A stretch of 64,000 nt of DNA from Roseococcus sp. SYP-B2431. GTDB taxonomy: Bacteria > Pseudomonadota > Alphaproteobacteria > Acetobacterales > Acetobacteraceae. The first letter of the stretch is position 1, and each line of letters begins with the position of its first letter. A model generated the notes under the pieces. The model was not told the origin of the DNA and did not search any database. It saw nothing but the letters and a program-made list of their open reading frames with translations. Made by a program: the position numbers and the translations under genes. Positions 1 through 8,112 of this stretch are shown here, piece by piece. Location: assembly GCF_004336745.1 (NCBI RefSeq), contig NZ_SJXD01000011.1, forward strand, positions 558,001-622,000, in the 5' to 3' direction.

Positions 1-272
1 CCGTGGTGGCGGAGCGCTTCGTCACCAGCGTCGTGCCCGGACCCGGCGGTCGGGCCAGCTACTCGGTCCTGCTGCGCAACCCCCGCGCGCAGAGCCAGAA
101 TTTCCAGCTGGTGGTGACCGGCAGCTTCCTCGGCCGCCCGCCGCCGGCGACGCAGACCCTCCGCCCGGGCGGCACGATGAACGTCGCGCTGGGCTATTCG
201 CCGAACGTGCCGGGCGTGCCGCCGCTGCGCGGCGACCAGCTCGCGCAGGTTACCCGGGTCGCCTGCATGTGA
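1..272 (+). CDS. Small secreted protein of unknown function, first of three tandem paralogs (5' end outside window)
   Basis: The reading frame is open from the window edge (first complete codon at base 3) to a TGA at 270-272, so the N-terminus and any signal peptide are missing. The visible 89 residues align along their length with the next two proteins: an AERF-type segment, SYSVLLRN, a LVVTGSF-like strand, a Pro/Gly turn, PLRGDQLAQVTRVAC and a Cys next to the C-terminus. The stop overlaps the next start by one base (TGATG), so the two are probably translationally coupled. No function is recognised. The strand-rich pattern suggests a small periplasmic beta domain, which is inference. Confidence 0.75.
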   Translation, partial: VVAERFVTSVVPGPGGRASYSVLLRNPRAQSQNFQLVVTGSFLGRPPPATQTLRPGGTMNVALGYSPNVPGVPPLRGDQLAQVTRVACM

Positions 273-634
273 TGCGGCGGCTGGCATTCGGAGCGGCGCT
301 GGCCGTCTGCCTGCCCGGTGCGGCGCCGGCGCAGGAACCGGCCGCGACCTATTGCGGCGGCTCGCTGGTCGCCGAGCGATTCGAGACGCAGGTGGGGCCG
401 CCGCCACGCGGGCTCGTGACCTATTCGGTCGTGCTGCGGAACGGCCTGGATCAGGACCGGAGCTTCGTCCTGGTGGTGACGGCAACCCTCTTCCAGCGCC
501 CTTCCAGCGCGCCCCGGACCATCCCGGCCGGCGGCACGACCACGGTCGAGCTCGGCTACCAGGCCTGGCAGTCCGGCGTGGCGCCCCTGCGCGGCGACCG
601 GCTCGCGCAGGTGACCCGCATCTCCTGCCGCTAG
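272..634 (+). CDS. Small secreted protein, second tandem paralog
   Basis: This 120-residue protein begins at the ATG overlapping the previous stop; a GTG three bases upstream is the alternative. It has a Sec signal peptide (MRRLAFGAALAV...GAAPAQ, cleavage near residue 22). The mature part starts with TYCGG and ends with QVTRISCR, so one Cys sits at each end of the mature domain and could pair in the periplasm. The middle carries VTYSVVLRN and SFVLVVTATL strands. About 90 bp separate it from the third copy. No known domain is recognised. Confidence 0.78.
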   Translation: MRRLAFGAALAVCLPGAAPAQEPAATYCGGSLVAERFETQVGPPPRGLVTYSVVLRNGLDQDRSFVLVVTATLFQRPSSAPRTIPAGGTTTVELGYQAWQSGVAPLRGDRLAQVTRISCR

Positions 635-727
635 GCTCCGGCGGGACGGCGGCACACGAGACGCAGCGCGCGATTGGCGGGGGCCGGACAGAATGTCATG
701 GTCCCCAGACCAAGGGATTCACCGAAG

Positions 728-1084
728 ATGCACCGCCGCCCCGCTTTCGCCGCACTGGTCCTCGTCGCCTTCGCCACCGTGGCGCCGGCGCGCGCGCAGC
801 TGGCGACCTATTGCGGCGGCGTCATTCAGGCGGAAGCCTTCGGCCGGCAGGTCATACCCGGGGTCCAGGCGGCCTATTCGGTCACGCTGCGCAATGCGGG
901 CGGGCAGGCCCGCACGCTCGTGCTCGTGGTGACGGCGCCGTTCACCGACCGGCCGGTGCCCTCGCCGCGCAGCCTCGCGCCCGGCAGCCGGACCACCATC
1001 GGCCTCGGCACGCAGATGCTCCTCGGCCGCTCCCCCCTGCGGGACAACGAGCTCGCCGAGACCGTGCGGATCACCTGCCAGTAG
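728..1084 (+). CDS. Small secreted protein, third tandem paralog
   Basis: A 118-residue protein read from the ATG at 728, where MHRRPAFAALVLVAFATV forms a clean signal peptide with an ARAQ cleavage site. An in-frame GTG or ATG further upstream would add a charged stretch before the signal and is less likely. The mature sequence repeats the layout of its two neighbours: TYCGG, AAYSVTLRN, LVLVVTAPF, PLRDNELAETVRITC. The mature ends again carry one Cys each. The triplet looks like recent tandem duplication followed by divergence. No function is recognised. Confidence 0.78.
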   Translation: MHRRPAFAALVLVAFATVAPARAQLATYCGGVIQAEAFGRQVIPGVQAAYSVTLRNAGGQARTLVLVVTAPFTDRPVPSPRSLAPGSRTTIGLGTQMLLGRSPLRDNELAETVRITCQ

Positions 1085-1099
1085 CGGGACCGGCGAGGT

Positions 1100-2050
1100 T
1101 CAGTCCGCCTGCATGCCGGTGCGCTGGACGACCGGGGCCCAGCGCGCCGCGTCGGCGCGGATCTTTTCCGCCAACGCCTCGGGGCTCCCGTCCACCGGCT
1201 CGATCCCCAGCGCGGCGAGGCGCTCGCGCAGCTCCTGCAGCTTCAGCACCTGGCGGACGGCCTCGTTGATACGCGTCAAGAGCGCGGGATCCGTGCCCTT
1301 CGGCGCCACCAGCCCGTGCCAGCCCGCCACGTCGACGCCGGCCAGACCGGCCTCGATCAGCGTCGGCACCTCGGGCAGCGCGGCCGTGCGCGAGCCGGTG
1401 GAGACGGCGAGGCCCCGCAGCCGGCCGGCCTGCACATGCTGCGTCACCGCGCCGATGTTGATCATCACGCCCTGCAGCGAGCCGCCCAGCAGGTCGTTCA
1501 CCGCCAGCGCGCCGCCGCGATAGGGCGCATGGGTCCAGCGCGTCTCCGTGGCCTGCTGGATCAGCTCGATCAGCAGGTGCGAGAGGCTGCCGTTCCCCGG
1601 CGTGCCGACGGCGGCGGGGTTGGTGCGGCTGAGGGCCACGAAATCGGCGAAGCTGGCCGCGGGGAAGTCGGCGCGGACCACCAGGATCTGCGGCACGGAG
1701 GTCGCCTGGGCGATCGGGGCGAAATCGCCGACGGGGTCGAAGGCGAGGCGGCGGAACAGCGACTTGTTGATCGACAGGCTGTCGGAGCCGGCCAGGAGCG
1801 TCAGCCCGTCCGGCCGGGCGCGGGCGACGAGCTCGTAGCCGATGTTGCTGCCGGCGCCGGGATGGTTCTCCACCACGATCTGCGCGCCGAGGGCCGGGCC
1901 GAGATGGCGGGCGATGAGCCGGCCCACGACGTCCTGGCTGCCTCCCGGCGCCACGGGGACGACCAGTCGGATCGAGCGCTCGGGCTGGGCGAGGGCAGGG
2001 GTGGCCAGGGGGGCGGTGAGAAGCGCGGCGAGGAATTGACGACGAAGCAT
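1100..2050 (-). CDS. Tripartite tricarboxylate transporter solute-binding protein (Bug/TctC family)
   Basis: This 316-residue periplasmic protein begins at the ATG preceded by TGGAG seven bases upstream. The signal peptide reads MLRRQFLAALLTAPLATP with ALAQ cleavage. The mature domain has the Bug hallmarks: RLVVPVAPGGSQDVVGR near the N-terminus, then ENHPGAGSNIGYE, and a late LPEVPTLIEAGL segment. Bug proteins capture carboxylates or related small acids for TctAB permeases. No tctA or tctB lies nearby, so the protein is an orphan receptor whose ligand cannot be read from context. It is convergent with the paralog triplet. Confidence 0.92.
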   Translation of the reverse strand: MLRRQFLAALLTAPLATPALAQPERSIRLVVPVAPGGSQDVVGRLIARHLGPALGAQIVVENHPGAGSNIGYELVARARPDGLTLLAGSDSLSINKSLFRRLAFDPVGDFAPIAQATSVPQILVVRADFPAASFADFVALSRTNPAAVGTPGNGSLSHLLIELIQQATETRWTHAPYRGGALAVNDLLGGSLQGVMINIGAVTQHVQAGRLRGLAVSTGSRTAALPEVPTLIEAGLAGVDVAGWHGLVAPKGTDPALLTRINEAVRQVLKLQELRERLAALGIEPVDGSPEALAEKIRADAARWAPVVQRTGMQAD

Positions 2051-2273
2051 GGTGCTATCTCCAGGCAGGATGTGATGGGGATCGAGGGAGGCCCCCGCCT
2101 GACATCGCGCCGCGCCGTCCACATGAAATACGATCATGTTTCGTGATATGGCGGGATGGACTTTGGACGTCAACGTGGAATTTGCCGCGATCCGGGGTGG
2201 GAATTTGCATCCTCCCCCTGCGCTTCACGCATCGCTCACGGGAAAGCTTCTTGTTCCACGTTCGCGCCGGGCT

Positions 2274-2279
2274 GATATC
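2274..2279 (+). promoter_or_regulatory. Candidate -10 element of cysK
   Basis: GATATC lies eight bases before the cysK ATG, and TTGTTC (2251-2256) lies 17 bp upstream of it, a plausible -35/-10 pair. No Shine-Dalgarno sequence is visible between it and the ATG, so the transcript could be leaderless. This is inference from spacing only. Confidence 0.35.
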
Positions 2280-2287
2280 CTGCGTCC

Positions 2288-3322
2288 ATGAACGCCATGC
2301 ACAGCTCCCCCGTGAACAGCTCCCCCGCCCGCGGCCTGCTCGGCTCCATCGGCAACACGCCGCTCATCCGCCTGGCGCGGGCGAGCGAGGCCACGGGATG
2401 CGAGATCCTGGGCAAGGCGGAATTCATGAACCCCGGCGGCTCGGTGAAGGACCGCGCCGGGCTCGCGATCATCGAGGGCGCCATCGCCAAGGGGCAGCTC
2501 AAGCCGGGCGGCGTCATCGTCGAGGGCACGGCGGGCAATACCGGCATCGGGCTGACGCTGGTGGGCAATGCGCTGGGCTATCGCAGCGTCATCGTCATGC
2601 CGGAGACGCAGAGCCAGGAGAAGATCGATTTTCTCCGGATGATCGGCGCGGATCTGCGGCTCATCCCCGCCAAGCCCTACAAGGATCCGGGCAATTACGT
2701 GCATGTCTCGCGCCGGCTGGCGGAGGAGATGAACGCCGCCCATCCCGGCAGCGCAGTCTGGGCCAACCAGTTCGACAACCTCGACAACCGTGAGGGCCAC
2801 CGCCAGACCACCGGCGCCGAGATCCTGCGCCAGGCGGGCGGGCGCGTGGATGCCTTCACCTGCGCCTGCGGCACCGGCGGCACGCTGGCGGGCGTCGCCT
2901 TTGCCTTGAAGGCGGCCGATCCGGCCACCCGCATCGTGCTGGCAGACCCGATGGGCTCGGCGCTGTATGCCTGGAAGAAGACCGGCGCGCCGGTGATGAG
3001 CGAGGGCGGCTCGGTCACCGAGGGCATCGGCCAGTCGCGCGTGCCGGAGAACCTCGAGGGCGCGCCGATCGACGACGCGCTGCAGGTGACCGACGAGGAG
3101 GCGCTGGAACAGGTCTTCGACCTCACGCTGAACGAGGGGCTTTGCGTGGGTGGCAGCGCGGGCATCAACGTGGCGGCGGCGGTGAAGCTGGCGCGCGAGA
3201 TGGGGCCCGGCCACCGGATCGTGACCATCCTCTGCGACGGCGGGGGGCGGTATCAGTCCAAGCTGTTCAACCCGGATTTCCTCCGGACGAAGGGCCTGCC
3301 CGTGCCGCCCTGGATGGCCTGA
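2288..3322 (+). CDS. cysK: Cysteine synthase A (O-acetylserine sulfhydrylase)
   Basis: A 344-residue fold-type II PLP enzyme that makes L-cysteine from O-acetylserine and sulfide in the cytoplasm. The PLP lysine is K54 in NPGGSVKDRAG. The substrate loop EGTAGNTGIGL and the phosphate-binding GTGGT loop are intact. Compared with classical CysK (about 310 residues) it has a slightly longer C-terminus ending near LPVPPWMA. Cystathionine beta-synthase-type activity is possible for such longer forms, but there is no CBS domain. The ATG at 2300 is an alternative start. Its 3' end overlaps the convergent small gene on the other strand by 56 bp. Confidence 0.93.
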   Translation: MNAMHSSPVNSSPARGLLGSIGNTPLIRLARASEATGCEILGKAEFMNPGGSVKDRAGLAIIEGAIAKGQLKPGGVIVEGTAGNTGIGLTLVGNALGYRSVIVMPETQSQEKIDFLRMIGADLRLIPAKPYKDPGNYVHVSRRLAEEMNAAHPGSAVWANQFDNLDNREGHRQTTGAEILRQAGGRVDAFTCACGTGGTLAGVAFALKAADPATRIVLADPMGSALYAWKKTGAPVMSEGGSVTEGIGQSRVPENLEGAPIDDALQVTDEEALEQVFDLTLNEGLCVGGSAGINVAAAVKLAREMGPGHRIVTILCDGGGRYQSKLFNPDFLRTKGLPVPPWMA

Positions 3323-3572
3323 GCGCGCGGCACAACCGCGCCAGCACACCCGGTTGTTTCGGCATGGGATCCCATTCGCCATGGGCGCGCAGGTCGTCCG
3401 GCAGCGTCGCGATGAGCTCTGCCGGCCCCTCGACATCCCAGGACACCACGCAGCAGCCGCAGCCGAGCTGACCCGAGACATGGGTCAGCCGGTCCTTCGC
3501 CGCCTCCAGCCAGGCTTCGGCCGCTTGGGCCTCACCGGCTGCGTCCACCGAGGCGATGATCGTCGCGCGCAT
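3267..3572 (-). CDS. Hypothetical 101-residue protein coupled to a GST gene
   Basis: The ATG overlaps the stop of the upstream GST gene by one base (TGATG), arguing for a real, translationally coupled gene. The N-terminal 65 residues look folded (RATIIASVDA, then a helix, then GCGCCVVSWDVEG), with a C-G-C-C cluster. The C-terminal third is Arg/Pro/Gly-rich and runs antisense into the last codons of cysK, so only the first part may matter. No family is recognised. Pairing with a GST could hint at thiol or redox chemistry, which is speculation. Confidence 0.55.
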   Translation of the reverse strand: MRATIIASVDAAGEAQAAEAWLEAAKDRLTHVSGQLGCGCCVVSWDVEGPAELIATLPDDLRAHGEWDPMPKQPGVLARLCRALRPSRAARAGPSSGGNPG

Positions 3573-4216
3573 CAGACGTAGCGGCGCATGCGCTGCCCCG
3601 GCAGGAGCTCGTAGGGCGATTTCCAGCCGGGCAGGGCGGCGATGCGGCCGAGCCAGGCCTGGATGGCCGGATGGCTGGCGGCGAAGTCGAAGCCCGCCTC
3701 CTCCCTGGGGAAGGAGAGATAGGCGCACATCGAGATGTCCAGGATCGTCGCGCGCTCGCCGAGCACGAAGGGCCGGTCGGCGACCTGCCGCTCCAGGATG
3801 CCGAGGAAATCCTCCAGCCGCGACTTCAGGAATTCCATCACCGCGGGGTCGCCCGGCGGCAGGAAGGCGCGGCGGAAGCGGTAGGTGGCCATGAAGCCGG
3901 TAAGCTTCTGATTGTCCCAGAAGAGCCAGCGCAGGATCTCGAAGCGCTCCGCCTCGGTCTCCGCGCCGAAGCGGCCGTAGCGCCCGGCGAGGCGCAGCAG
4001 GATGGGCGCGGTCTGGGTGAGCTTTTCCCCGTCCTCCTCCAGCACGGGGATCTCGCCCATGGGGTTCACGGTGCGGCGCCATGCCTCGGTGCGGGTGACG
4101 CCGCCGCCGAAATCGGTCCAGACGGGCTCGAAGGACTGCCCGCAGAGGGTGAGCATCAGCGCCAGTTTGTAGCTGTTGCCGGACTCGGGAAAGTAATGAA
4201 GGCGGTATCGGGTCAT
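3572..4216 (-). CDS. Glutathione S-transferase family protein
   Basis: A 214-residue two-domain GST. The N-terminal thioredoxin-like domain starts YRLHYFPESGNSYKLALML; the conserved cis-Pro turn is MGEIPVLEEDG, followed by LTQTAPILLRLA, which binds the glutathione gamma-glutamyl group. The C-terminal helical domain contains VLGERATILDISMCAYL, the usual N-capping motif. The substrate is unknown. A CCTAACCT box lies just upstream of the ATG without an obvious ribosome binding site. The downstream 101-residue gene overlaps it. Confidence 0.88.
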   Translation of the reverse strand: MTRYRLHYFPESGNSYKLALMLTLCGQSFEPVWTDFGGGVTRTEAWRRTVNPMGEIPVLEEDGEKLTQTAPILLRLAGRYGRFGAETEAERFEILRWLFWDNQKLTGFMATYRFRRAFLPPGDPAVMEFLKSRLEDFLGILERQVADRPFVLGERATILDISMCAYLSFPREEAGFDFAASHPAIQAWLGRIAALPGWKSPYELLPGQRMRRYV

Positions 4217-4284
4217 GGGCCGAGGTTAGGCGGAGGCGGGATGGCATGCCATATCGCGCCTCACGGCCCGCCTGTCCCGCGACG

Positions 4285-5304
4285 TCAGTCGATCGCGATC
4301 ACCAGCTTCCCGAAATTCTTCCCCTTCAGCAGCCCGATGAAGGCTGCCGGCGCATTCTGAAGGCCCTGCACCACGTCCTCCTTCCACACCATCTGCCCGG
4401 ACTTCATCAGCCCCAGCATTTCTGCCCGGAACTCCGGATAGCGCGGCCAGCCCTTGTCACTCACGATGAAGCCCTGGATCCGCAGCCGCTTCCGCACCAC
4501 CGGCCCGAGATTCGGCCCCGGCGGCGCGCCCGCCGCATCGGCGCCCGGGGCCTGGTTGTACTGGGCGATCATCCCGCACATCACCATCCGTCCGAAGTCG
4601 CGGAATCGCGGGAACACCGCCTCCTGCACATGGCCGCCGACATTCTCCCAATAGACGTCGATCCCCTCCGGGCAGGCCGCATCGAGCTGCGCGTTCAGGT
4701 CGCCGCGGTGGTCGAGGCAGGCATCAAAGCCGAGCTCGTCCGTCACGAAGGCGCATTTCGCGGCGCCGCCGGCGATGCCGATCACCCGCGCCCCGCGCGC
4801 CTTGGCGATCTGCCCGGCCACCTGGCCCACCGCGCCGGACGCCGCGCTGATGACCACGGTCTCGCCCGCCTTGGGCTCGCCGATATCCTCCAGGCCGAAC
4901 CAGGCCGTCAGCCCCGGCATGCCCAGCACGCCGAGATTGGCGGAGAGCGGCGCCTCGGCCAGGTCTACCTTGCGGAGCCGCGCGGCATCGACCGCGCAGA
5001 AGCGCTGCCAGCCATATCCGCCCATCACCGTGTCGCCGGGCGCGAAATCCGCGTGGTTCGAGGCCACGACCTCGCCGACCGTCATCCCCTCCATCACCGC
5101 GCCGATCTCCACGGGCTTGGAGTAGCTCTTCGCGTCGCTCATCCGGCCGCGCATATAGGGGTCGAGGCTGAGGAAGCGCGCGCGCACCAGCACCTGGCCC
5201 TCGCCGGGCGCCGGCACCGCCGTCTCGACCACCTGGAAGTCGTCCGGCACCGGCTCGCCCACCGGGCGGCGGCGCAGCAGGACCTGGAGATTCGTCTCGC
5301 TCAT
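4285..5304 (-). CDS. NADP-dependent MDR oxidoreductase (leukotriene B4 dehydrogenase / CurA-like)
   Basis: A 339-residue zinc-independent medium-chain dehydrogenase/reductase. The N-terminal GroES-like half has LSLDPYMRGRMSD, typical of the double-bond-reductase subgroup. The Rossmann half has SAASGAVGQVAGQIAK for nucleotide binding, and DVYWENVGG and GMIAQYN are also family signatures. Such enzymes reduce activated C=C bonds with NADPH. The gene starts inside the aroKB stop (ATGA overlap), so it is co-transcribed with shikimate-pathway genes, though no pathway link is evident. Confidence 0.9.
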   Translation of the reverse strand: MSETNLQVLLRRRPVGEPVPDDFQVVETAVPAPGEGQVLVRARFLSLDPYMRGRMSDAKSYSKPVEIGAVMEGMTVGEVVASNHADFAPGDTVMGGYGWQRFCAVDAARLRKVDLAEAPLSANLGVLGMPGLTAWFGLEDIGEPKAGETVVISAASGAVGQVAGQIAKARGARVIGIAGGAAKCAFVTDELGFDACLDHRGDLNAQLDAACPEGIDVYWENVGGHVQEAVFPRFRDFGRMVMCGMIAQYNQAPGADAAGAPPGPNLGPVVRKRLRIQGFIVSDKGWPRYPEFRAEMLGLMKSGQMVWKEDVVQGLQNAPAAFIGLLKGKNFGKLVIAID

Positions 5305-6986
5305 GGCAGGCAGCCTTCCTCGGTCAGCAGGGCGCGGACCATATCCTCGGTCACGCCGGATTCGGTGAACACGTCGCCGGGCGCGCGCAGCAGCACGAAG
5401 CGCATGGCCCCGTCGCGCGCCTTCTTGTCGGCGCGCATGCGGGCGATCAGCCGCCCGATGGAGAAGGCGCGCGGCAGGTCGGCGATGCGGACCGGCAGCC
5501 CGACCTCGCGCAGATGCTCGCGCACGCGGCCGGGCATCTCCTGCGAGCAGAGGCCAAGGCGCGCGGAGAGCTCCACCGCCAGCCCGAGCCCGATCGCCAC
5601 CGCCTCGCCATGCAGCAGCTGGCCGCTATAGCCGCACTCGGCCTCCAGCGCATGGCCGAAGGTATGGCCGAGGTTGAGCAGCGCGCGGCCGCCCTCGGCC
5701 TTGGTCTCGAACTCGTCCTCGGTGACGACGGCCGATTTCAGCCTGCAGCTCTCCAGCACGGCATGGGCCAGCGCCGCCGGATCGCCCCGCATGGCATTGG
5801 GCCCCTCGGCCTCGCACCAGTCCCAGAGCGGGCCTTGCAGCAGCCCGTGCTTGGCGACCTCGGCCCAGCCGGCGCGCAGCTCGCGGGCGGGCAGGGTGCG
5901 CAGCACGGCCGTGTCGGCCAGCACCAGCCTGGGCTGGTGGAAGGCGCCGACGAGGTTCTTGCCCTGCGCCGTGTTGATCCCCGTCTTGCCGCCGACGGAA
6001 CTGTCCACCTGGGCGAGCAGCGTCGTCGGGCATTGCACGAAGGGCAGCCCGCGCAGCACCGAGGCGGCGCAGTAGCCCGCGAGGTCCCCCACCACGCCCC
6101 CGCCCAGCGCCAGCACGGCGAGGCGCCGGTCCGCCCTGGCGGAAAGGATCTGGTCCACCACGCGCTCGAACTGCGCGAAGGATTTGCTGGCCTCGCCCGG
6201 CGGCACGAGGATCTCCGCCGCGACGGCGAAGCCGGCATCGGCGAGCGATTCGCGCAGAGCGGGCAGATGCAGCGCCGCCACGGACTGGTCGCTGACGATG
6301 ACCACGCGCCGGCCTTCGAGCCGCTGCGCCATCTCCGCCCCGGCGCGGCGCAGCACGCCCTCGCCGATCACGATGTCATAGGCATTGCGCGAGAGCGCCA
6401 CGCGCAGCCGCTCGGGCGGGCGGTGGCCGGTGATGGCGTCGGCCGCCCGGCGGGTGGTGACTTCGGGATGCTCGTCGGAACAGAAGAGGGTCACATCGGC
6501 CTCGGCATAGGCGGGGTGGCGCGCGGCCATCAGGCGCTCCAGCACCTCGCGCGGATCGGTGTTCACGAACATCGGCCGGTGCTCGCGGCCGGCGACGCGG
6601 CGCATGAGGGTGGAGAGCCGGCACTTCAGCCAGACGGAGGTGGCGCCCGAATCGCGCACCGCCTGGCGGGTGCGCGGGTCGGCGAAGGCGCCGCCGCCGG
6701 TCGCCAGCACCACGGGCTCGGCGGAGGCAAGCAGGCGCGCGATGACGCGCCGCTCGCCCTCGCGGAAATGCGCCTCGCCATAGCGGGAGAAGATCTCGGC
6801 CACGGGGATGCCGGCCGCCGCCTCGATCTCCGAATCGGCATCGCGGAAGGGCATGCCCCACCGCGCGGCGAGCCGCCGGCCGATCGAGGATTTCCCGGCA
6901 CCGGGCATGCCCACCAGCACGACACTGCCTTTCGGACGTGGCGTGTGGGTGGATGCGGTTTCGGGCTGGACGAGGTTGCGTGACAC
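5301..6986 (-). CDS. aroKB: Fused shikimate kinase / 3-dehydroquinate synthase
   Basis: One 561-residue chain carries two shikimate-pathway enzymes. Residues about 20-185 are shikimate kinase: Walker A GMPGAGKSS at 26-34, the DADSEIE shikimate/Mg site and ATGGGAF. Residues about 195-555 are dehydroquinate synthase: GGGVVGDLAGY, PTTLLAQVDSSVGGKTGIN and LNLGHTFGHALE with the zinc His residues. I chose GTG 6986, with a GCTACCTTCGC box just upstream and no wasted N-terminus; GTG 7004 would add six residues. Separate aroK and aroB are the rule in most bacteria, although side-by-side and fused forms occur in Acetobacteraceae. It is transcribed divergently from the xerD unit. Confidence 0.93.
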   Translation of the reverse strand: MSRNLVQPETASTHTPRPKGSVVLVGMPGAGKSSIGRRLAARWGMPFRDADSEIEAAAGIPVAEIFSRYGEAHFREGERRVIARLLASAEPVVLATGGGAFADPRTRQAVRDSGATSVWLKCRLSTLMRRVAGREHRPMFVNTDPREVLERLMAARHPAYAEADVTLFCSDEHPEVTTRRAADAITGHRPPERLRVALSRNAYDIVIGEGVLRRAGAEMAQRLEGRRVVIVSDQSVAALHLPALRESLADAGFAVAAEILVPPGEASKSFAQFERVVDQILSARADRRLAVLALGGGVVGDLAGYCAASVLRGLPFVQCPTTLLAQVDSSVGGKTGINTAQGKNLVGAFHQPRLVLADTAVLRTLPARELRAGWAEVAKHGLLQGPLWDWCEAEGPNAMRGDPAALAHAVLESCRLKSAVVTEDEFETKAEGGRALLNLGHTFGHALEAECGYSGQLLHGEAVAIGLGLAVELSARLGLCSQEMPGRVREHLREVGLPVRIADLPRAFSIGRLIARMRADKKARDGAMRFVLLRAPGDVFTESGVTEDMVRALLTEEGCLP

Positions 6987-7040
6987 GGTCCGCGAAGGTA
7001 GCACAGCCTCCCATCCGCGCGAGGGGACGCGTTCTTCGCC

Positions 7041-7187
7041 ATGTTCCGACGGCCATTCCTGACGCTGCTCCTCATCCTGGTTGTGCTCGGCGGGCTCGGG
7101 CTGCTGGCGCTCGGCGCCTTTCCGCCCGCGGTGAACACCGCGCCGGTGGAGCGCAGCCTCCCCAACGACCGCTTCCAGGTGCGGTGA
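7041..7187 (+). CDS. Small single-span membrane protein (48 residues) upstream of xerD
   Basis: An ATG at 7041 opens a 48-codon frame encoding MFRRPFLTLLLILVVL, a hydrophobic helix to about residue 26, then a short tail with PPAVNTAPVERSLPNDRFQ. The positively charged N-terminus and single span suggest an inner-membrane peptide with a periplasmic tail. Its TGA overlaps the GTG of xerD by four bases (GTGA), so it is almost certainly translated and coupled. Function unknown. It falls below common gene-length cutoffs and is easily missed. Confidence 0.65.
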   Translation: MFRRPFLTLLLILVVLGGLGLLALGAFPPAVNTAPVERSLPNDRFQVR

Positions 7188-8071
7188 GCCACCACCTCGA
7201 GGCCTTCCTGGAGATGATGTCCGCCGAGCGCGGCGCCTCTCCCAACACGCTGCTCGCCTATCGCGCCGACCTCGTGGACGCGCTGGCCCATCTCGGCGCC
7301 GGCGCCGCCCGCGTCGGGCCGGATGAACTGCGGGGCTGGCTCGCGACCCAGGCCGGCTTCTCGGCGCGCACCCAGGCGCGGCGGCTGTCCTCGCTGCGGC
7401 AGTTCTACCGCTTCCTCGCCCGCGAGGGCGTCCGGGCCGACGACCCGACCGAGCTGCTCGACAGCCCCAAGGCCCCCGCGCCGCTGCCCAAGGCGCTCAC
7501 CGAGGCGGAGGTGGGCCGGCTCATCGCCGGCGCCAGGACGCTCAAGGCGCCGCAGGACGCCATCGCGACCGCGGCGATCGAGCTGCTCTACGCCTCGGGC
7601 CTGCGCGTGACGGAGCTGGTCACGCTGCCCGCCGGCACGCTGCGCGCCGAGGAGCCGCTGGTCGCCGTGCGGGGCAAGGGCGCGAAGGAGCGGCTGGTCC
7701 CCATTTCGCGCCGCGCCCGGGAAGCCGCCCAGGCGGCGCAGGAGGGGCTGAAGCCGCGCGGGAAGGGGCGGCTCTCGGCGCGGAAATGGCTGCTGCCCTC
7801 GCGCGGCGCCAACGGCCATCTGACGCGGCAGGGGGTGGGGCTGCTGCTGAAGCAGGCCGCGCTGGCGGGGGGGCTCGATCCGGGCAAGGTGAGCCCGCAT
7901 GTGCTGCGGCACTCCTTCGCGACCCATCTCCTGTCTCGCGGCGCGGACCTGCGGGCGTTGCAGACGCTGCTCGGCCATGCGGACATCGCGACGACGCAGA
8001 TCTACACGCGCGTGCTGGAGGAGCGGCTGCGCGCGGTGGTCGAGGAGCACCACCCGCTGGCACGGAGCTAG
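7184..8071 (+). CDS. xerD: Site-specific tyrosine recombinase XerC/XerD
   Basis: A 295-residue chromosome-dimer-resolution recombinase acting at dif in the cytoplasm. The N-terminal SAM-like DNA-binding domain covers about 1-95. The catalytic set is complete: R141 in ASGLRVTEL, K165 in RGKGAKERL, H239/R242 in HVLRHSFATHLL, H265 in LLGHADI, and nucleophile Y274 in TQIYTRV. The GTG start overlaps the stop of the small membrane protein. XerC and XerD cannot be told apart firmly by eye; full length and the aroKB neighbourhood favour a housekeeping XerD over a phage integrase. Confidence 0.9.
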   Translation: MSHHLEAFLEMMSAERGASPNTLLAYRADLVDALAHLGAGAARVGPDELRGWLATQAGFSARTQARRLSSLRQFYRFLAREGVRADDPTELLDSPKAPAPLPKALTEAEVGRLIAGARTLKAPQDAIATAAIELLYASGLRVTELVTLPAGTLRAEEPLVAVRGKGAKERLVPISRRAREAAQAAQEGLKPRGKGRLSARKWLLPSRGANGHLTRQGVGLLLKQAALAGGLDPGKVSPHVLRHSFATHLLSRGADLRALQTLLGHADIATTQIYTRVLEERLRAVVEEHHPLARS

Positions 8072-8112
8072 CTTTCTTGCATCGCGGCCCGGAGAGGGCG
8101 CAGCCTCGCGCC

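Noticed and set aside
7030-7047. GTTC...GTTC resembling a LexA box before the small membrane peptide
   Set aside because: The spacing is eight bases, not seven, and the second half-site lies in the coding region.
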